A DNA stretch of 64,000 nucleotides from Alkalihalobacterium elongatum (GCF_019024285.1 NZ_WMKZ01000024.1:1-64000), one strand, 5' to 3'; shown: positions 1 to 11,396, numbered from the stretch's first letter. Notes: a model not told the origin generated them from the sequence alone. Translations and numbers: made by a program.

Positions 1-75
1 ACGGTCGCCGTGTTTCCTTTATCTCATACGGTGGGCTCCAGTCCGTACGTCGCTAAACGGGCACTTTCGCTTTTC
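1..75. repeat. GC-rich repeat-like sequence downstream of pyrAB
   Basis: This stretch between the window edge and the pyrAB stop is visibly richer in G and C than its surroundings and shows no ribosome binding site or start codon for pyrK, which follows pyrAB in Bacillus subtilis. On the minus strand it reads GTTTAGCGACGTACGGACTG followed by GAGATAAAGGAAACACGG. I recall similar strings as dispersed intergenic repeats in Bacillaceae, but this is memory, not a search. It is cut by the window edge, so its length is unknown. Confidence 0.4.
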
Positions 76-3000
76 TTATTGCATTGCTGGCATACTTTCA
101 GAAGCAAATGTAATCGACTCAATAACTTTTAGTAAGGCTTCTGCTGTATCTAGTGATGTTAAACATACTACTCCATTTTCAACTGCTTCACGGCGAATAC
201 GGAAGCCATCACGAGCTGGTTGTTTTCCTTTAGAGAATGTATTAATAACAAATTGAGCTTGCCCTTGACGAATGACATCTAATAAATTTGGCTTTTCAGC
301 ACCAATTTTATTAACGGTCGTTACTGGGATGTTCATTTCTTTAATCAATTGTGCAGTACCCTCTGTTGCTAAGATGTTATAGCCGATACGGTGGAAACGA
401 TGAACTAGCTGTAATCCTTCTTCCTTATCCTTATCAGCAATCGTAAATAGGACAGAACCAAACTTCGGAATTTTCATTCCAGATGCGATTAACCCTTTAT
501 ATAAAGCTTTTTCAAGTGTGTAATCACGGCCCATAACTTCCCCAGTTGATTTCATTTCAGGTCCAAGTGAGATGTCTACTCGGCGAAGCTTTGCAAATGA
601 GAATACAGGTACTTTTACCGATACTTCTTTTCCTTCAGGGTGATAGCCTGTTTCGTATCCTAATTCAGGGAGCTTCTTACCTAAGATTGCTTTTGTTGCA
701 AGGTTTGCCATAGCTACCCCTGTAATCTTACTTAGGAACGGAACTGTCCGACTTGAACGCGGATTTACTTCTAGCACGTATACCTCATTGTCATGCAGTA
801 CAAACTGGATATTTAAAAGTCCGATTATCTTTAATCCACGAGCTAACGAAATCGTACGCTCAATTACTTTTTCTTTGATTTCAGCAGATAGTGTTTGTGG
901 TGGATATACAGCGATTGAGTCACCAGAGTGAACTCCAGCACGTTCAATATGTTCCATAATTCCAGGGATAAAGACATTTTCACCGTCAGAAATTGCATCT
1001 ACTTCAATTTCCTTCCCTGTTAAATAGCGGTCGATTAGAACTGGGTGCTTGGGATTAATCTTTACTGCATTTTCCATATAGTTTAGTAGCTCTTCTTCCT
1101 TGTAGACAATCTCCATAGCTCTTCCACCTAGAACATAAGAAGGACGTACTAAAACTGGATATCCAATCTCACTAGCAATTTTTACAGCCTGATCTACTGA
1201 TGTTGCAGTCTTACCTAATGGCTGTGGTATAGCTAATTCTTGTAATGTATTTTCAAACTTGTCACGGTCTTCAGCACGATCCATGTCTTCTAAAGCTGTT
1301 CCTAAAATTTTAACCCCTCGTGCTGCTAAGCCATCGGCTAGGTTAATAGCAGTCTGACCGCCAAACTGAACGATAACACCTTCTGGTTGCTCTTGTTTAA
1401 TGACATGCATCACGTCCTCAAGTGTTAATGGCTCAAAATACAGCTTGTCAGATGTACTGAAATCTGTAGAAACCGTTTCTGGGTTATTGTTAATAATGAT
1501 TGCTTCATAACCAGCTTCTTTAATTGCCCAAACCGTATGAACTGTCGCGTAATCGAACTCAATTCCTTGACCGATACGGATTGGACCAGAACCTAATACG
1601 AGAATACTCTTTTTATCTGAAATGAACGATTCGTTCTCATCTTCATATGTTCCATAGAAATAAGGAGTTGCAGATTCAAATTCAGCTGCACAAGTATCGA
1701 CCATTTTATATACTGGCATAACTCCTTCTTGCTCACGTAAGTCGAAGATTTCTCCTTCTTCCATGCCCCACAGTTTAGCAATTGTTATATCAGCAAAACC
1801 TTTTTCTTTTGCTTCCGTTAACAATTCAATGTTACCTTTGTTATCTCTTAAATCTTTTTCTAACTTCACGATATCTTCCATTTTGTTTAGGAAGAAACGG
1901 TCAATCTTACTCATTTCCCAAAGTTGCTGTACAGTATATCCACGGCGGAATGCTTCCCCGATAACGAATAAACGTTCATCATCTGCAACTGCAATACGTT
2001 TTTCCAACTCGTCATTTTCAAGCGTTTCTAAACCACTTCTTTCTAAATGGAAAACACCAGCTTCTAATGAACGAATTGCTTTTAGAAGTGACTCCTCTAA
2101 GTTACGACCAATTGCCATAACTTCTCCTGTGGCTTTCATTTGTGTACCTAATGTCCGGTTCGCTGACTCAAACTTATCAAAAGGCCAACGTGGAATTTTA
2201 CTTACTACATAGTCAAGCGCTGGTTCAAAGCTTGCATATGTTGTTTTCGTAATAGGGTTCATGATTTCATCTAATGCATACCCAACAGCAATTTTTGCAG
2301 CTATTTTCGCAATTGGATAACCTGTTGCTTTAGATGCAAGTGCTGATGAGCGACTTACACGTGGATTTACTTCAATAATGTAATATTGATAGCTATCTGG
2401 ATCAAGTGCGAATTGAACATTACATCCGCCTTCAATACCTAATGCACGAATAATTTTTAATGATGAATTACGAAGCATTTGATATTCTCGGTCAGAAAGC
2501 GTTTGGCTCGGTGCTACAACAATGGAGTCTCCTGTGTGAACCCCAACAGGATCGATATTTTCCATGTTACATACAACGATCGCTTGGTCCTTACTATCGC
2601 GCATTACTTCGTATTCTACTTCTTTAAATCCTGCAATACTTTTCTCTAATAAACATTGTGTTACTGGACTATACTTCAATCCACTCGTTACGATTTCGAT
2701 GAGATCATCTTCGTTATATACGAGTCCGCCCCCAGTTCCTCCAAGCGTATATGCTGGACGAACAATAATTGGATAACCCACACGTTCAACAAACTTATAA
2801 GCTTCTTCGAGATTATGAACGATATCACTTTCTGGAACAGGTTCGTGTAATTCATTCATTAATGATCTGAATAAATCACGGTCCTCGGCACGTTTGATTG
2901 CATCAAGATGCGTTCCTAATAATTCGATGTCATACTCTTTTAGAATGCCTGCTTCCTCTAATTCTACTGCCATATTAAGTCCAGTTTGTCCACCTAAAGT

Positions 3001-3264
3001 AGCAAGCAAGCCATCTGGGCGCTCCTGGCGAATGATACGACTAACAAATTCATACGTAATTGGTTCAATGTATACTTGATCAGCCATTGTAGTATCTGTC
3101 ATGATGGTTGCTGGGTTTGAGTTAATAAGAATTACTTCATATCCTTCTTCTTTTAAAGCTTGGCATGCTTGTGTTCCTGCATAATCAAATTCAGCTGCTT
3201 GTCCGATAACGATGGGTCCTGACCCAATCACTAAGATCTTGTTTATATCCGTACGTTTTGGCAT
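76..3264 (-). CDS. pyrAB: Carbamoyl-phosphate synthase large chain (pyrimidine-specific)
   Basis: Makes carbamoyl phosphate from bicarbonate, two ATP and ammonia passed from the small chain; first step of UMP synthesis in the cytoplasm. The 1062 residues match the family length of about 1070. The two homologous ATP-grasp halves are visible: the first opens with [20 protein letters not shown] near residue 10, the second with the parallel [15 protein letters not shown] near residue 560. Each half has a GGQT motif. The last 130 or so residues form the MGS-like allosteric domain. It lies 20 bases after pyrAA as last gene of the visible pyr operon. A single pyrAB in the PyrR-controlled operon argues for the pyrimidine isozyme rather than an arginine one; a second carB elsewhere cannot be excluded. 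Confidence 0.98.
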   Translation of the reverse strand: MPKRTDINKILVIGSGPIVIGQAAEFDYAGTQACQALKEEGYEVILINSNPATIMTDTTMADQVYIEPITYEFVSRIIRQERPDGLLATLGGQTGLNMAVELEEAGILKEYDIELLGTHLDAIKRAEDRDLFRSLMNELHEPVPESDIVHNLEEAYKFVERVGYPIIVRPAYTLGGTGGGLVYNEDDLIEIVTSGLKYSPVTQCLLEKSIAGFKEVEYEVMRDSKDQAIVVCNMENIDPVGVHTGDSIVVAPSQTLSDREYQMLRNSSLKIIRALGIEGGCNVQFALDPDSYQYYIIEVNPRVSRSSALASKATGYPIAKIAAKIAVGYALDEIMNPITKTTYASFEPALDYVVSKIPRWPFDKFESANRTLGTQMKATGEVMAIGRNLEESLLKAIRSLEAGVFHLERSGLETLENDELEKRIAVADDERLFVIGEAFRRGYTVQQLWEMSKIDRFFLNKMEDIVKLEKDLRDNKGNIELLTEAKEKGFADITIAKLWGMEEGEIFDLREQEGVMPVYKMVDTCAAEFESATPYFYGTYEDENESFISDKKSILVLGSGPIRIGQGIEFDYATVHTVWAIKEAGYEAIIINNNPETVSTDFSTSDKLYFEPLTLEDVMHVIKQEQPEGVIVQFGGQTAINLADGLAARGVKILGTALEDMDRAEDRDKFENTLQELAIPQPLGKTATSVDQAVKIASEIGYPVLVRPSYVLGGRAMEIVYKEEELLNYMENAVKINPKHPVLIDRYLTGKEIEVDAISDGENVFIPGIMEHIERAGVHSGDSIAVYPPQTLSAEIKEKVIERTISLARGLKIIGLLNIQFVLHDNEVYVLEVNPRSSRTVPFLSKITGVAMANLATKAILGKKLPELGYETGYHPEGKEVSVKVPVFSFAKLRRVDISLGPEMKSTGEVMGRDYTLEKALYKGLIASGMKIPKFGSVLFTIADKDKEEGLQLVHRFHRIGYNILATEGTAQLIKEMNIPVTTVNKIGAEKPNLLDVIRQGQAQFVINTFSKGKQPARDGFRIRREAVENGVVCLTSLDTAEALLKVIESITFASESMPAMQ

Positions 3265-3284
3265 GTTGTCTCCCCCTTATTTGT

Positions 3285-4373
3285 TTAAACGCGCACTTTA
3301 CTTTGTTTATGTTCTTCAATTAAATTAATAAACTTTGTGAACAAATGGTTTGAGTCTTCTGGTCCAGGTGATGCTTCAGGGTGATACTGAACACTGAATG
3401 CTGGATAGTCTAGATGAGCAACTCCCTCAACTGTTCCGTCATTAACTGCTTCGTGTGTAACAATTAATCGCGTATCTTCAAGTGAGTCTTTTTCAATTGT
3501 ATAACCGTGGTTCTGCGATGTGATATCGATTTTTCCTGTTTCTAATTCTCTTACTGGGTGGTTGGACCCACGGTGACCAAATGTTAATTTCGCTGATCTT
3601 GCTCCGCAAGCTAATGCTAGTAATTGATGCCCTAGACAAATACCAAAGATCGGTACTTTACCTAGTAAATTTTGTATCATCTCAATACCTTCTGGTACAT
3701 CTACTGGATTTCCTGGTCCGTTTGATAACATAATGCCATCTGGGTATAAACGAAGAATTTCATCAGCCGTTGTATTATAAGGTACGACGATTACATCACA
3801 ATCTCGTGAAATTAAGTTTTGAATGATGCCATGTTTTGCTCCGTAATCAACAAGGACAACACGATGCCCTCTTCCTGGACAATGGTATGGATCTTTAGTG
3901 GAAACTCGCTTTACTTGATCATTTGGTTCTTCTGTTGAATTTAATTGTTTAACAACCTCTTCAATATTTACTTCCATGCTACATAATTTCCCTCTTAACG
4001 TACCATGCTTACGAATAAGACGTGTTAACTTTCTCGTGTCAATTCCTTCTAAGCCAGGAATACCTTTCGCCTTTAATAAGTCATCAATTGACTCCTCACA
4101 TCTCCAGTTACTAGGATGAATTGCTGCTTCTTTAACAATCAGACCATGGATAGCAGGTTCAATTGACTCAAAATCATCTCTATTTATTCCATAATTACCG
4201 ACTAAAGGATATGTTAATGTAACAATTTGTGCACAATACGAAGGATCTGATAAAATTTCCTGATACCCTGTCATACCAGTATTAAAAACAACTTCCCCTT
4301 CTTTTTCGTTCTCACTTCCAAAAGCTTTTCCAACAAATACCGTTCCATCTTCTAAAATTAATTGTCTTTTCAT
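3285..4373 (-). CDS. pyrAA: Carbamoyl-phosphate synthase small chain (glutamine amidotransferase)
   Basis: Hydrolyses glutamine and channels ammonia to the large chain PyrAB. A class I amidotransferase domain fills the C-terminal half: nucleophile Cys in GICLGHQ, and the His/Glu pair in YHPEASPGP. The start is placed at the ATG of [10 protein letters not shown], giving 362 residues; the longer open frame from 4430 would run 19 codons back into pyrC. This ATG overlaps the pyrC stop as ATGA, and GGGGGAGC lies just upstream, so translational coupling with pyrC is likely. Part of the PyrR-attenuated pyr operon. Confidence 0.97.
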   Translation of the reverse strand: MKRQLILEDGTVFVGKAFGSENEKEGEVVFNTGMTGYQEILSDPSYCAQIVTLTYPLVGNYGINRDDFESIEPAIHGLIVKEAAIHPSNWRCEESIDDLLKAKGIPGLEGIDTRKLTRLIRKHGTLRGKLCSMEVNIEEVVKQLNSTEEPNDQVKRVSTKDPYHCPGRGHRVVLVDYGAKHGIIQNLISRDCDVIVVPYNTTADEILRLYPDGIMLSNGPGNPVDVPEGIEMIQNLLGKVPIFGICLGHQLLALACGARSAKLTFGHRGSNHPVRELETGKIDITSQNHGYTIEKDSLEDTRLIVTHEAVNDGTVEGVAHLDYPAFSVQYHPEASPGPEDSNHLFTKFINLIEEHKQSKVRV

Positions 4374-5653
4374 TGCTGCTCCCCCTTTTTCCAAACAAGC
4401 TCTCCAGCTACAAATGTATGTGTCGGCCAACCTTTACAATTCCAATTTGCAAATGGTGTATTCTTCCCTTTAGATACGAATGTTTCAGGGTTAATTACCT
4501 CTTCATTAGAGAGATCAATAACTGTAATATCTGCTTCTACACCTTCAACAAGTGTTCCATATGGTAAGCCGAACGTTTCTGCTGGTTTAATTGTTAACCA
4601 ATCCACTAATTGCTTTAATGTAATCGTTCCTTTTTCAACCATGTTTGTATATAGCAATGGAAATGCTGTCTCAAGACCAACAATCCCAAATGGTGCTTTT
4701 TCCATACCTAGTGCCTTTTCATCTGCACTATGAGGTGCATGATCAGTAGCGATGAAATCGATCGTTCCATCTAGTAAACCTTCGATTAAAGCCTCAAGAT
4801 CCTCTTTTCCTCTTAGTGGTGGGTTCATTTTATAATTTGAATCTAACCCTGAAATATCTTCGTCACATAGTAGTAAATGATGTGGAGTTACCTCTGCTGT
4901 AACTTTAATTCCTGCCCTTTTGGCATCGCGAACTACTCTTACTGACTCTTTTGTACTAATATGACATACGTGGTAATGCGCATCCGCTGCTTCAGCTAGT
5001 AACACATCCCGCGCGATATGTACTGATTCACACACTGAGGGGATACCATTAATGCCATGTTTCTCTGAAAACGCACCTTCATGGACCGCACCTTTATGGA
5101 TTAGTGTGTTCTCCTCACAGTGTGCAACAATTGCTTTTTTAATTTTTGCAGCTGCCTTCATTGCTTGAAGCATCATGTCTGCACTTTGTACACCCACTCC
5201 ATCATCTGTAAAAGCAAATGCTCCACTCTCTGCAAGTTCTTCGAAGTTTGTTAATTCTTGACCTAGTTCACGAATGGTAATTGAAGCATAAGGAAGTACT
5301 CGAACATGCGCTGTTTCCTTAATCCGATTTTGCAGCCAATCTAATTGTTCCTTCGTATCTGGAACTGGTCTCGTATTTGGCATTGGTGCTACTGTCGTAA
5401 ATCCACCTTTAGCTGCTGCTAATGTTCCAGTTTCAATTGTTTCTTTATGTTCACCACCAGGTTCTCTTAAGTGGACATGCAGATCAATCATTCCAGGAAT
5501 GACTAAGTTCCCGTTAACATCAATTATTTCATCTGCTTGTTCTTCTAGTTCCTTACCGATTTTGATAATTTTACTGTTTTCGATCAAAATATCACCATTT
5601 GTTAATTCACCAGCTTCACTAAGTAACTTTCCATTTTTAATTAATGTTCTCAT
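4370..5653 (-). CDS. pyrC: Dihydroorotase
   Basis: Cyclises N-carbamoyl-L-aspartate to dihydroorotate, third step of pyrimidine synthesis. A cyclic amidohydrolase: metal ligands in [10 protein letters not shown] (His59, His61), later histidines in TPHHLL and HISTKES, and the catalytic Asp in ATDHAPHS. The 427 residues fit class I bacterial dihydroorotases. It begins 3 bases after pyrB and its stop overlaps the pyrAA start by four bases, so it is an internal operon gene with no promoter of its own visible. Confidence 0.98.
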   Translation of the reverse strand: MRTLIKNGKLLSEAGELTNGDILIENSKIIKIGKELEEQADEIIDVNGNLVIPGMIDLHVHLREPGGEHKETIETGTLAAAKGGFTTVAPMPNTRPVPDTKEQLDWLQNRIKETAHVRVLPYASITIRELGQELTNFEELAESGAFAFTDDGVGVQSADMMLQAMKAAAKIKKAIVAHCEENTLIHKGAVHEGAFSEKHGINGIPSVCESVHIARDVLLAEAADAHYHVCHISTKESVRVVRDAKRAGIKVTAEVTPHHLLLCDEDISGLDSNYKMNPPLRGKEDLEALIEGLLDGTIDFIATDHAPHSADEKALGMEKAPFGIVGLETAFPLLYTNMVEKGTITLKQLVDWLTIKPAETFGLPYGTLVEGVEADITVIDLSNEEVINPETFVSKGKNTPFANWNCKGWPTHTFVAGELVWKKGEQQ

Positions 5654-5656
5654 TTA

Positions 5657-6550
5657 TTAAAGTCCTCCCTTTTCGATCGCACGTTTTAATACTGCCATTC
5701 TAACTGCAACGCCATTTGTCATTTGCTTAAAAATTCTTGAACGTGGACATTCAACGAGCTCACTTGCAATCTCAACATCTCGGTTAATTGGAGCAGGATG
5801 CATAATGATACTGTCTTTTTTCATTCGTTGCTCTCTTTCAATTGTTAAACCATATTGCTCGTGATAATCGCTCTTTGTCGTCACCATTTTAACTGCATGG
5901 CGTTCGTGTTGGATCCGGAGCATCATCATTACATCAGCCATTTCCACAGCATCATCAATATCTATGAAATTTCCATAAGGGATACTTTCATCAATCCATG
6001 AACGCGGTCCTGAAAACCACACGCTGGCACCTAGGCGGTGAAGTACTTCTGCATTGGATCTAGCTACTCGACTATGTCTAATGTCTCCGACGATGACGAC
6101 CTTTAATCCTTCGAAGGTGCCAAACTCTTGCTTAATAGTTAATAAATCAAGTAAAGATTGAGTAGGATGGTGGCCACAACCATCTCCTCCATTGATGATT
6201 GGAATTGAAATTCTCCCTACAAGATCATCAAAGTAATGATCTTGCTGATGACGTATAACGACAATATTTGTTCCAATCGCCTCTAACGTTTTAACCGTAT
6301 CGTACAAAGTTTCCCCCTTAGTTACACTCGACGTTTGAGCTTCAAAGTTTAAAACTTGTAGACCTAGTTTTTTCTCTGCCACTTCAAAGCTAAATTTGGT
6401 TCTCGTACTCGGTTCAAAGAAAAGATTGGCTACGAATGTTTCTCGGTTGGGCATCCAACGGTCACCATTTAGGAAAGCTTGAGCATCGTGTAAGATTTGG
6501 TGAATTTCATTCGTCTCTAGTAATGGCATCGTTAATACGTGCATAATCAT
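5657..6550 (-). CDS. pyrB: Aspartate carbamoyltransferase catalytic chain
   Basis: Transfers the carbamoyl group to aspartate, the committed step of pyrimidine synthesis. Carbamoyl-phosphate-binding motif [12 protein letters not shown], then [12 protein letters not shown] and [11 protein letters not shown] near the C-terminus, all typical of the family. The frame is open to a GTG at 6571, but AAGGAG lies inside that extension and sits 6 bases before the ATG at 6550, which gives 297 residues, close to the 304 of B. subtilis PyrB. The next ATG (6544) is possible. No pyrI regulatory chain is present, as expected for Firmicutes. Preceded by the third PyrR attenuator. Confidence 0.97.
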   Translation of the reverse strand: MIMHVLTMPLLETNEIHQILHDAQAFLNGDRWMPNRETFVANLFFEPSTRTKFSFEVAEKKLGLQVLNFEAQTSSVTKGETLYDTVKTLEAIGTNIVVIRHQQDHYFDDLVGRISIPIINGGDGCGHHPTQSLLDLLTIKQEFGTFEGLKVVIVGDIRHSRVARSNAEVLHRLGASVWFSGPRSWIDESIPYGNFIDIDDAVEMADVMMMLRIQHERHAVKMVTTKSDYHEQYGLTIEREQRMKKDSIIMHPAPINRDVEIASELVECPRSRIFKQMTNGVAVRMAVLKRAIEKGGL

Positions 6551-6579
6551 CTTCCTCTCCTTAATTTTCACTTCATTTA

Positions 6580-6730
6580 TTATAAAAAGAAAGGATGGCT
6601 CATTAATGTTTACACATCTTTTTAGATGTCATAAACAAATCATTGAGTCATCCTCTTGAAGATAGGCAGAAAAAACAACTGCCACTAGTTCTAACTCCTT
6701 CAAAGCCTCTCTGGACCTTTGTTAAAGGAT
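6580..6730 (-). promoter_or_regulatory. PyrR RNA-binding attenuator between pyrP and pyrB
   Basis: The transcript contains GTCCAGAGAGGCT (about 6704-6716), matching the PyrR anti-antiterminator loop consensus TCCAGNGAGGCT. It is followed by a very long terminator hairpin, with arms near 6592-6625 and 6628-6655, and a T-rich run. When UMP is high, PyrR would stabilise the first hairpin and let the terminator form. The terminator sequence is unlike those of the other two attenuators in this operon. Confidence 0.85.
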
Positions 6731-6765
6731 GATTAATTTCTACTGATTATATAGTTAATTATTAA

Positions 6766-8064
6766 TTATTGATTATCATCGTCAAACATAGATTTCGTTC
6801 CGTAACTTACTTCTTTATCTGGTAGCACCAAATGAAGTACAATCCCGATAATTGTTGCTAGTGCCATACCAGCAATTTGGATTTCATCTGAAACTTGGAT
6901 GAAGGCTCCACCGATACCGATGACAAGTATAGTAGAAGATATGATTAAGTTACGCTTTAATCCCATATTGATACCATTTTCGATTAACATACGTAAACCA
7001 GATGAAGCAATAACTCCAAAGAGTAAGATTGATACTCCACCCATAACTGCAGTTGGGATCGTTTGAATTAATGCAGCAAATTTCCCAAAGAAAGCTAGTG
7101 TCATAGCCAGTACAGCCGCTCCACCGATAACGAATACACTAAATACTCGAGTAATCGCAAGTACACCAATATTTTCCCCATAAGTTGTATTTGGAGGCCC
7201 CCCAAGGACAGAGGCGATCATTGTTGCAACCCCATCTCCTAATAAAGAACGATGTAAGCCTGGCTTTTTAATGAAATTTTTCCCTACCACTTTACTCAGA
7301 ACCATTTGATCCCCAATATGTTCTGAAATTGTTACTACTGCAATTGGTACCATAATCGCTGCGATTTGCCAACTAAAACTTGGTGTATAAGTGACAAACG
7401 GTATGATGAAATCAGGTACTGCAAAAATTGAAGCTTCTCTTACAGGTGTTAAATCTATAACACCCATAAAGTATGCATAAACATATCCACCGATAATCCC
7501 AAAGAGGAATGGAATAAGACCGAAGAATCCTTTTAGAAAGAAAGCTGATAAAATGGTAATTCCTAAAGTGACAATAGCTACCGAGAATAGAGTTCCGCTA
7601 TATTCGTCTGTACCAGGAACATACATGGCCATATTGATCGCAACTCCTGCTAGACCTAAACCGATAACCATAATAACTGGCCCTACGACGATTGGTGGTA
7701 AGATTTTGAGTAACCAATTTACTCCGCTCGCCTTAATTACAAGTGCTACAATCCCGTAAATAATACCTGCTAGAAAACTTCCGATCATTGCTCCTTCTGG
7801 ACCACCGATCGTTGTTGCTGCGATTATCGGCGCAATAAACGCAAAGGATGAACCTAGGTAAGCTGGAATTTGTCCTCTCGTTATTAACAAATACGCTAGA
7901 GTACCTAATCCACTTGAAAAAAGTGCGACTGCAGGACTTAAATCAACTAAATATGGAACTAAAATGGTTGCACCAAACATTGCAAATAAGTGCTGTATAC
8001 TAAATGTTAACCATTTATCAAACCTTGGTACTTCATTAATACCAATTTCTTGTTGTTGTGACAT
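6766..8064 (-). CDS. pyrP: Uracil permease (NCS2 family)
   Basis: Proton-coupled uracil uptake across the cytoplasmic membrane. The 432 residues are almost wholly hydrophobic segments, about 12-14 helices, with the family N-terminal signature QHLFAMFGATILVPYL and GGPPNTTYGENIGVLAITRV in the central transport region. Sits between pyrR and pyrB with an attenuator on either side, the order found in B. subtilis, so it is salvage transport co-regulated with de novo synthesis. An xanthine or uric acid substrate is possible for NCS2 proteins but the context makes uracil far more likely. Confidence 0.95.
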   Translation of the reverse strand: MSQQQEIGINEVPRFDKWLTFSIQHLFAMFGATILVPYLVDLSPAVALFSSGLGTLAYLLITRGQIPAYLGSSFAFIAPIIAATTIGGPEGAMIGSFLAGIIYGIVALVIKASGVNWLLKILPPIVVGPVIMVIGLGLAGVAINMAMYVPGTDEYSGTLFSVAIVTLGITILSAFFLKGFFGLIPFLFGIIGGYVYAYFMGVIDLTPVREASIFAVPDFIIPFVTYTPSFSWQIAAIMVPIAVVTISEHIGDQMVLSKVVGKNFIKKPGLHRSLLGDGVATMIASVLGGPPNTTYGENIGVLAITRVFSVFVIGGAAVLAMTLAFFGKFAALIQTIPTAVMGGVSILLFGVIASSGLRMLIENGINMGLKRNLIISSTILVIGIGGAFIQVSDEIQIAGMALATIIGIVLHLVLPDKEVSYGTKSMFDDDNQ

Positions 8065-8125
8065 TTTATTTTCCTCCCTTAATCTTTCTCATGTTAGTAA
8101 GCTTTGTTGAAATGGTGGAAATTAT

Positions 8126-8235
8126 TAAAAAAACCTCTACGTCCAATGTTGACGAGAGGCTTTTACACTTTAAAAAAGGACATAGTCCAAGTAAGTGTAT
8201 TTTCGTCTCTTGTCAGCCTCACTGGACTGCTTTAA
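8126..8235 (-). promoter_or_regulatory. PyrR RNA-binding attenuator between pyrR and pyrP
   Basis: Reading the minus strand, GCAGTCCAGTGAGGCTGACA (about 8211-8230) matches the PyrR binding loop. An antiterminator-like stretch follows, and then a terminator with the arms CCTCTCG and CGTAGAGG (8134-8159) ending in a run of seven T. The PyrR site is less than 20 bases after the pyrR stop codon. Confidence 0.9.
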
Positions 8236-8241
8236 AGAGTC

Positions 8242-8820
<579 letters not shown>

Positions 8821-8842
8821 CTAACGTGAAAGCGGTGGTTTA

Positions 8843-8960
8843 ACAAAAAACCTCTCACCGTTATGATGAGAGGTTTAGTGAATGTTCGATAAATGGGCAC
8901 AATCCACCCAATGTTACCTTAAATCCGCTTCCTTCTCAGCCTCACGGGACTGTAGTTAAA
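8843..8960 (-). promoter_or_regulatory. PyrR RNA-binding attenuator in the pyr operon 5' leader
   Basis: The leader RNA carries AGTCCCGTGAGGCTGAGAAG (about 8933-8952), the PyrR recognition loop, followed by the terminator with arms CCTCTCA and TGAGAGG (8851-8873) and a T run (8843-8850). First of three attenuators, located between the promoter and pyrR. Confidence 0.9.
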
Positions 8961-8983
8961 GGATCTATATTGTTGTTAACGTT

Positions 8984-9012
8984 ATTATTCCACTATTCGA
9001 CAATAAAGTCAA
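8984..9012 (-). promoter_or_regulatory. Sigma-A promoter of the pyr operon
   Basis: On the minus strand TTGACT (9012-9007) and AATAAT (8989-8984) are separated by exactly 17 bases; each differs from consensus by one base. It lies just upstream of the first attenuator, so the leader would be about 190 bases long. Confidence 0.75.
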
Positions 9013-9054
9013 TCTGTTTTTCTAATTTAACAATAGTAAAACAATTCACATAAC

Positions 9055-9960
9055 TTACCTTCTTAATTCTTCTAGTAATTTTATCATTTCTTGAGGAAGT
9101 GGAGCTTCAAATATTAGTTCCTCTTTTGTACGAGGATGTACAAATCCTAATACAGAAGCATGAAGCGCCTGTCCATCAATATCCAATGTCTTCTTCGGTC
9201 CATATTTTGGATCACCCGCTAGTGGGTATCCTATATATTTCATGTGAACACGAATTTGATGAGTTCTGCCAGTTTCAAGTTCACATTGAACGTACGTATA
9301 ATTATCGAATCTCTCTAGTACTGTAAAATGAGTAACAGCGTCACGGCCATCTTCAGTTACAGTCATGCTTTGTCGGTCTTTTTTATCACGACCAATTGGA
9401 GCTTCAATCGTTCCAACATCATGTGAAATGACACCATGAGCAATTGCTTTGTAGATTCTTTTGGTCGTTTTTGCTTTTAATTGTTCTACTAAGGACTCAT
9501 GCGCAGCATCATTTTTGGCCACCATCAACAAACCTGATGTGTCTTTATCAATACGATGAACAATACCTGGACGAATAACGCCGTTAATCCCTGATAAATC
9601 TTTACAATGATACATCAGGCCATTAACGAGTGTTCCTGAATAATGACCTGGTGCAGGATGTACTACCATACCCCGTGGTTTATTCACGACGATTACGTCC
9701 TCATCTTCATATACGATATCTAAATCAAGCGGTTCTGGCTCAACTTCAAGTAATTCTGGTTCTGGAACTTCTAAAACCAATAAATCATTTAACTGTACTT
9801 TATAATTTGTTTTAATTGTGTCACCGTTAACTGTAACATTTCCTTCTTTTATCCATTGCTGGACTTGAGTTCTTGACCAATCTGAATGAAAAGTCGTCAT
9901 TAATTTATCAATTCGTTCATTTGCTTGTTCCTCAGTAATTATAAATTCATATTGCTCCAT
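9055..9960 (-). CDS. rluD: RluD-family 23S rRNA pseudouridine synthase
   Basis: Converts uridines of rRNA to pseudouridine. N-terminal S4 RNA-binding domain (roughly residues 13-75), then the RluA-type catalytic domain with the signature HRIDKDTSGLL, in which Asp138 is the catalytic aspartate, and the downstream ETGRTHQIRVH motif. The 301-residue length fits the YlyB protein found at this place in B. subtilis. Its start codon shares one base with the lspA stop (TAATG), so the two are translationally coupled. The exact target uridines are inferred from the family, not seen. Confidence 0.93.
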   Translation of the reverse strand: MEQYEFIITEEQANERIDKLMTTFHSDWSRTQVQQWIKEGNVTVNGDTIKTNYKVQLNDLLVLEVPEPELLEVEPEPLDLDIVYEDEDVIVVNKPRGMVVHPAPGHYSGTLVNGLMYHCKDLSGINGVIRPGIVHRIDKDTSGLLMVAKNDAAHESLVEQLKAKTTKRIYKAIAHGVISHDVGTIEAPIGRDKKDRQSMTVTEDGRDAVTHFTVLERFDNYTYVQCELETGRTHQIRVHMKYIGYPLAGDPKYGPKKTLDIDGQALHASVLGFVHPRTKEELIFEAPLPQEMIKLLEELRR

Positions 9961-10430
9961 TATTTCTTCCCCTTTGCTATTCTTTCGTCGTTAATAACTT
10001 TAATGAAGATCAGAGCAACTCCAACACACAGTGCAGAATCAGCGACATTAAAAATAGGGAAATTGTATGTAAAGATAAATGTATCAATAAAATCTACAAC
10101 CTCACCCCGAAAAACTCGATCGATAAAGTTACCAATTGCTCCACCTAAGATTAACCCTAGAGAAACCCCAAGTAGAATGCTTTTTTTAGCTTCTTTTTGA
10201 ATGTAATATACTAAGAAAATTACTACAAACACTGTAATGATATAGAAAAACCACATTTGTCCCTGTAAAATTCCAAAAGCTGCTCCTTGATTGCGATGCG
10301 AAGTAAAGTAAAGTACATTTTCTATTAGTGGAATTCGTTCACCTAATTCCATTGTTTGTACTACAATCCATTTTGTCCATTGGTCAAACAAAATAATAAA
10401 TAATGCAATAACATAATATAACCAAATCAA
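9960..10430 (-). CDS. lspA: Prolipoprotein signal peptidase (signal peptidase II)
   Basis: Aspartic membrane protease that removes signal peptides from lipoproteins after diacylglyceryl transfer. Four membrane segments; the catalytic aspartates are in [15 protein letters not shown] and FNVADSAL, and ITSHRN-like [11 protein letters not shown] matches the family. The frame is open to 10457, but the Shine-Dalgarno GGAGG lies 7 bases before a TTG at 10430, giving 156 residues that begin like B. subtilis LspA; an ATG at 10436 is too close to the ribosome binding site. Overlaps rluD by one base. Confidence 0.93.
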   Translation of the reverse strand: MIWLYYVIALFIILFDQWTKWIVVQTMELGERIPLIENVLYFTSHRNQGAAFGILQGQMWFFYIITVFVVIFLVYYIQKEAKKSILLGVSLGLILGGAIGNFIDRVFRGEVVDFIDTFIFTYNFPIFNVADSALCVGVALIFIKVINDERIAKGKK

Positions 10431-10535
10431 AGTCATTTCCTCCATCTCATTATGCATACGTTAGCATTTTAGCATAAAATGATGAAAGTGTCTTATGTTT
10501 AAAATAAACGTTGATAATTAGTCGATCCAATATAG

Positions 10536-10588
10536 AGTGGCTGACTCTAAAGCGCCAGGTAAGACCTGACACTCTTATAGAGCCAGCG
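10536..10588. repeat. Long imperfect inverted repeat after ylyA
   Basis: Two arms, TGGCTGACTCTAAAGCGCCAGGT (10538-10560, given here only to show pairing) and ACCTGACACTC...AGAGCCAGC (10564-10587), flank a three-base loop. On the minus strand a T-rich stretch follows only weakly, so it may be a terminator for ylyA or a palindromic repeat. The CGCCAGG...GACACT pattern recurs at 60411-60457. Confidence 0.55.
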
Positions 10589-10593
10589 TTGTT

Positions 10594-11244
10594 CTATTTT
10601 TCGTTTAAATACTGATCGTAATGCAGATTTCTTTGAAAATCGACAGATTCATCACCTTGATAACCATAAATATCTGTAGAAGCAAATGCCTCCAGTTCCT
10701 CAACATAACCGATTAATTCTCCCGTACGATCGAGTGAAGAGTCTTCAAATACCATACTATTTTCATTAAAAGATGCGACTGATTGATAAGCGTCCTCTGC
10801 GTCAAATTCAGACTCGTCATCACGATTATCGAAGTTATACTCATCAAAGTTACCTAACACTTCTTCTTCAACTGGGCGATGATTAGCTAATTGACCTTTA
10901 GAGTGCTCAACGACAGTTCGTGCAGTCGGGTTGGCTTCTAGTCGTTCATAAGGGATTTGTTGTCCAGTAACTTCACAAACACCATAGGATCCATTCTGCA
11001 TTTTATTTAACGCATAGTTGACATCTTCCAGTTCTTTTTCCAACTTTTCGTAGAGTGCAATGTCTTTTTCGCGTTCATATAAGTCAGTAGCAGTATCAGC
11101 TGGGTGATTATCATATTGTGACAACTCTCCTGTTGAGAAGCTTGAAGTAACAGATAATCCATAATGGTCCGCTTCTTTTATTCGTTCTTCTAACGTTGCT
11201 TTTCGCTGCTCTAGCTCCCGTCTTAAATCACCATATTGTCGCAT
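10594..11244 (-). CDS. ylyA: DksA/TraR-family protein with degenerate zinc finger
   Basis: A 216-residue protein of the Bacillus YteA/YlyA type. The N-terminal 80 residues are charged and likely helical; a DksA/TraR C4 finger-like region follows around residues 85-115 (NGSYGVCEVTGQQIPYERLE). Only the first cysteine of the C4 finger is present; the second is Thr and the last pair is replaced (VVEH), so zinc binding is doubtful. The acidic C-terminal third is variable. DksA relatives act at the RNA polymerase secondary channel; that role here is inference. Located between lspA and ileS, as ylyA is in B. subtilis. Confidence 0.85.
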   Translation of the reverse strand: MRQYGDLRRELEQRKATLEERIKEADHYGLSVTSSFSTGELSQYDNHPADTATDLYEREKDIALYEKLEKELEDVNYALNKMQNGSYGVCEVTGQQIPYERLEANPTARTVVEHSKGQLANHRPVEEEVLGNFDEYNFDNRDDESEFDAEDAYQSVASFNENSMVFEDSSLDRTGELIGYVEELEAFASTDIYGYQGDESVDFQRNLHYDQYLNEK

Positions 11245-11344
11245 TCTTCTCCCCCTTTTTGTACAGTCTTTTGATGATGAACGTGTACAATATTAGTGTG
11301 ACCGAAATGATTGTTGTTAGCCGAAACAACATTTGTAATGTATG

Positions 11345-11388
11345 TCAATTAAAGAAGGGGTCATCCTGTCTTAAACAGGACAACCCCC
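11345..11388 (-). terminator. Terminator of ileS
   Basis: Nine bases after the ileS stop, the arms GGGGTTGTCCTGT and ACAGGATGACCCC (11357-11387, two wobble positions) form a strong hairpin around TTAAG, followed by TTCTTT. Confidence 0.75.
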
Positions 11389-11396
11389 AAAGTAAA

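Noticed and set aside
1763-2212. Plus-strand open frame of 149 codons
   Set aside because: Lies wholly inside pyrAB on the opposite strand, no ribosome binding site, no family signal.
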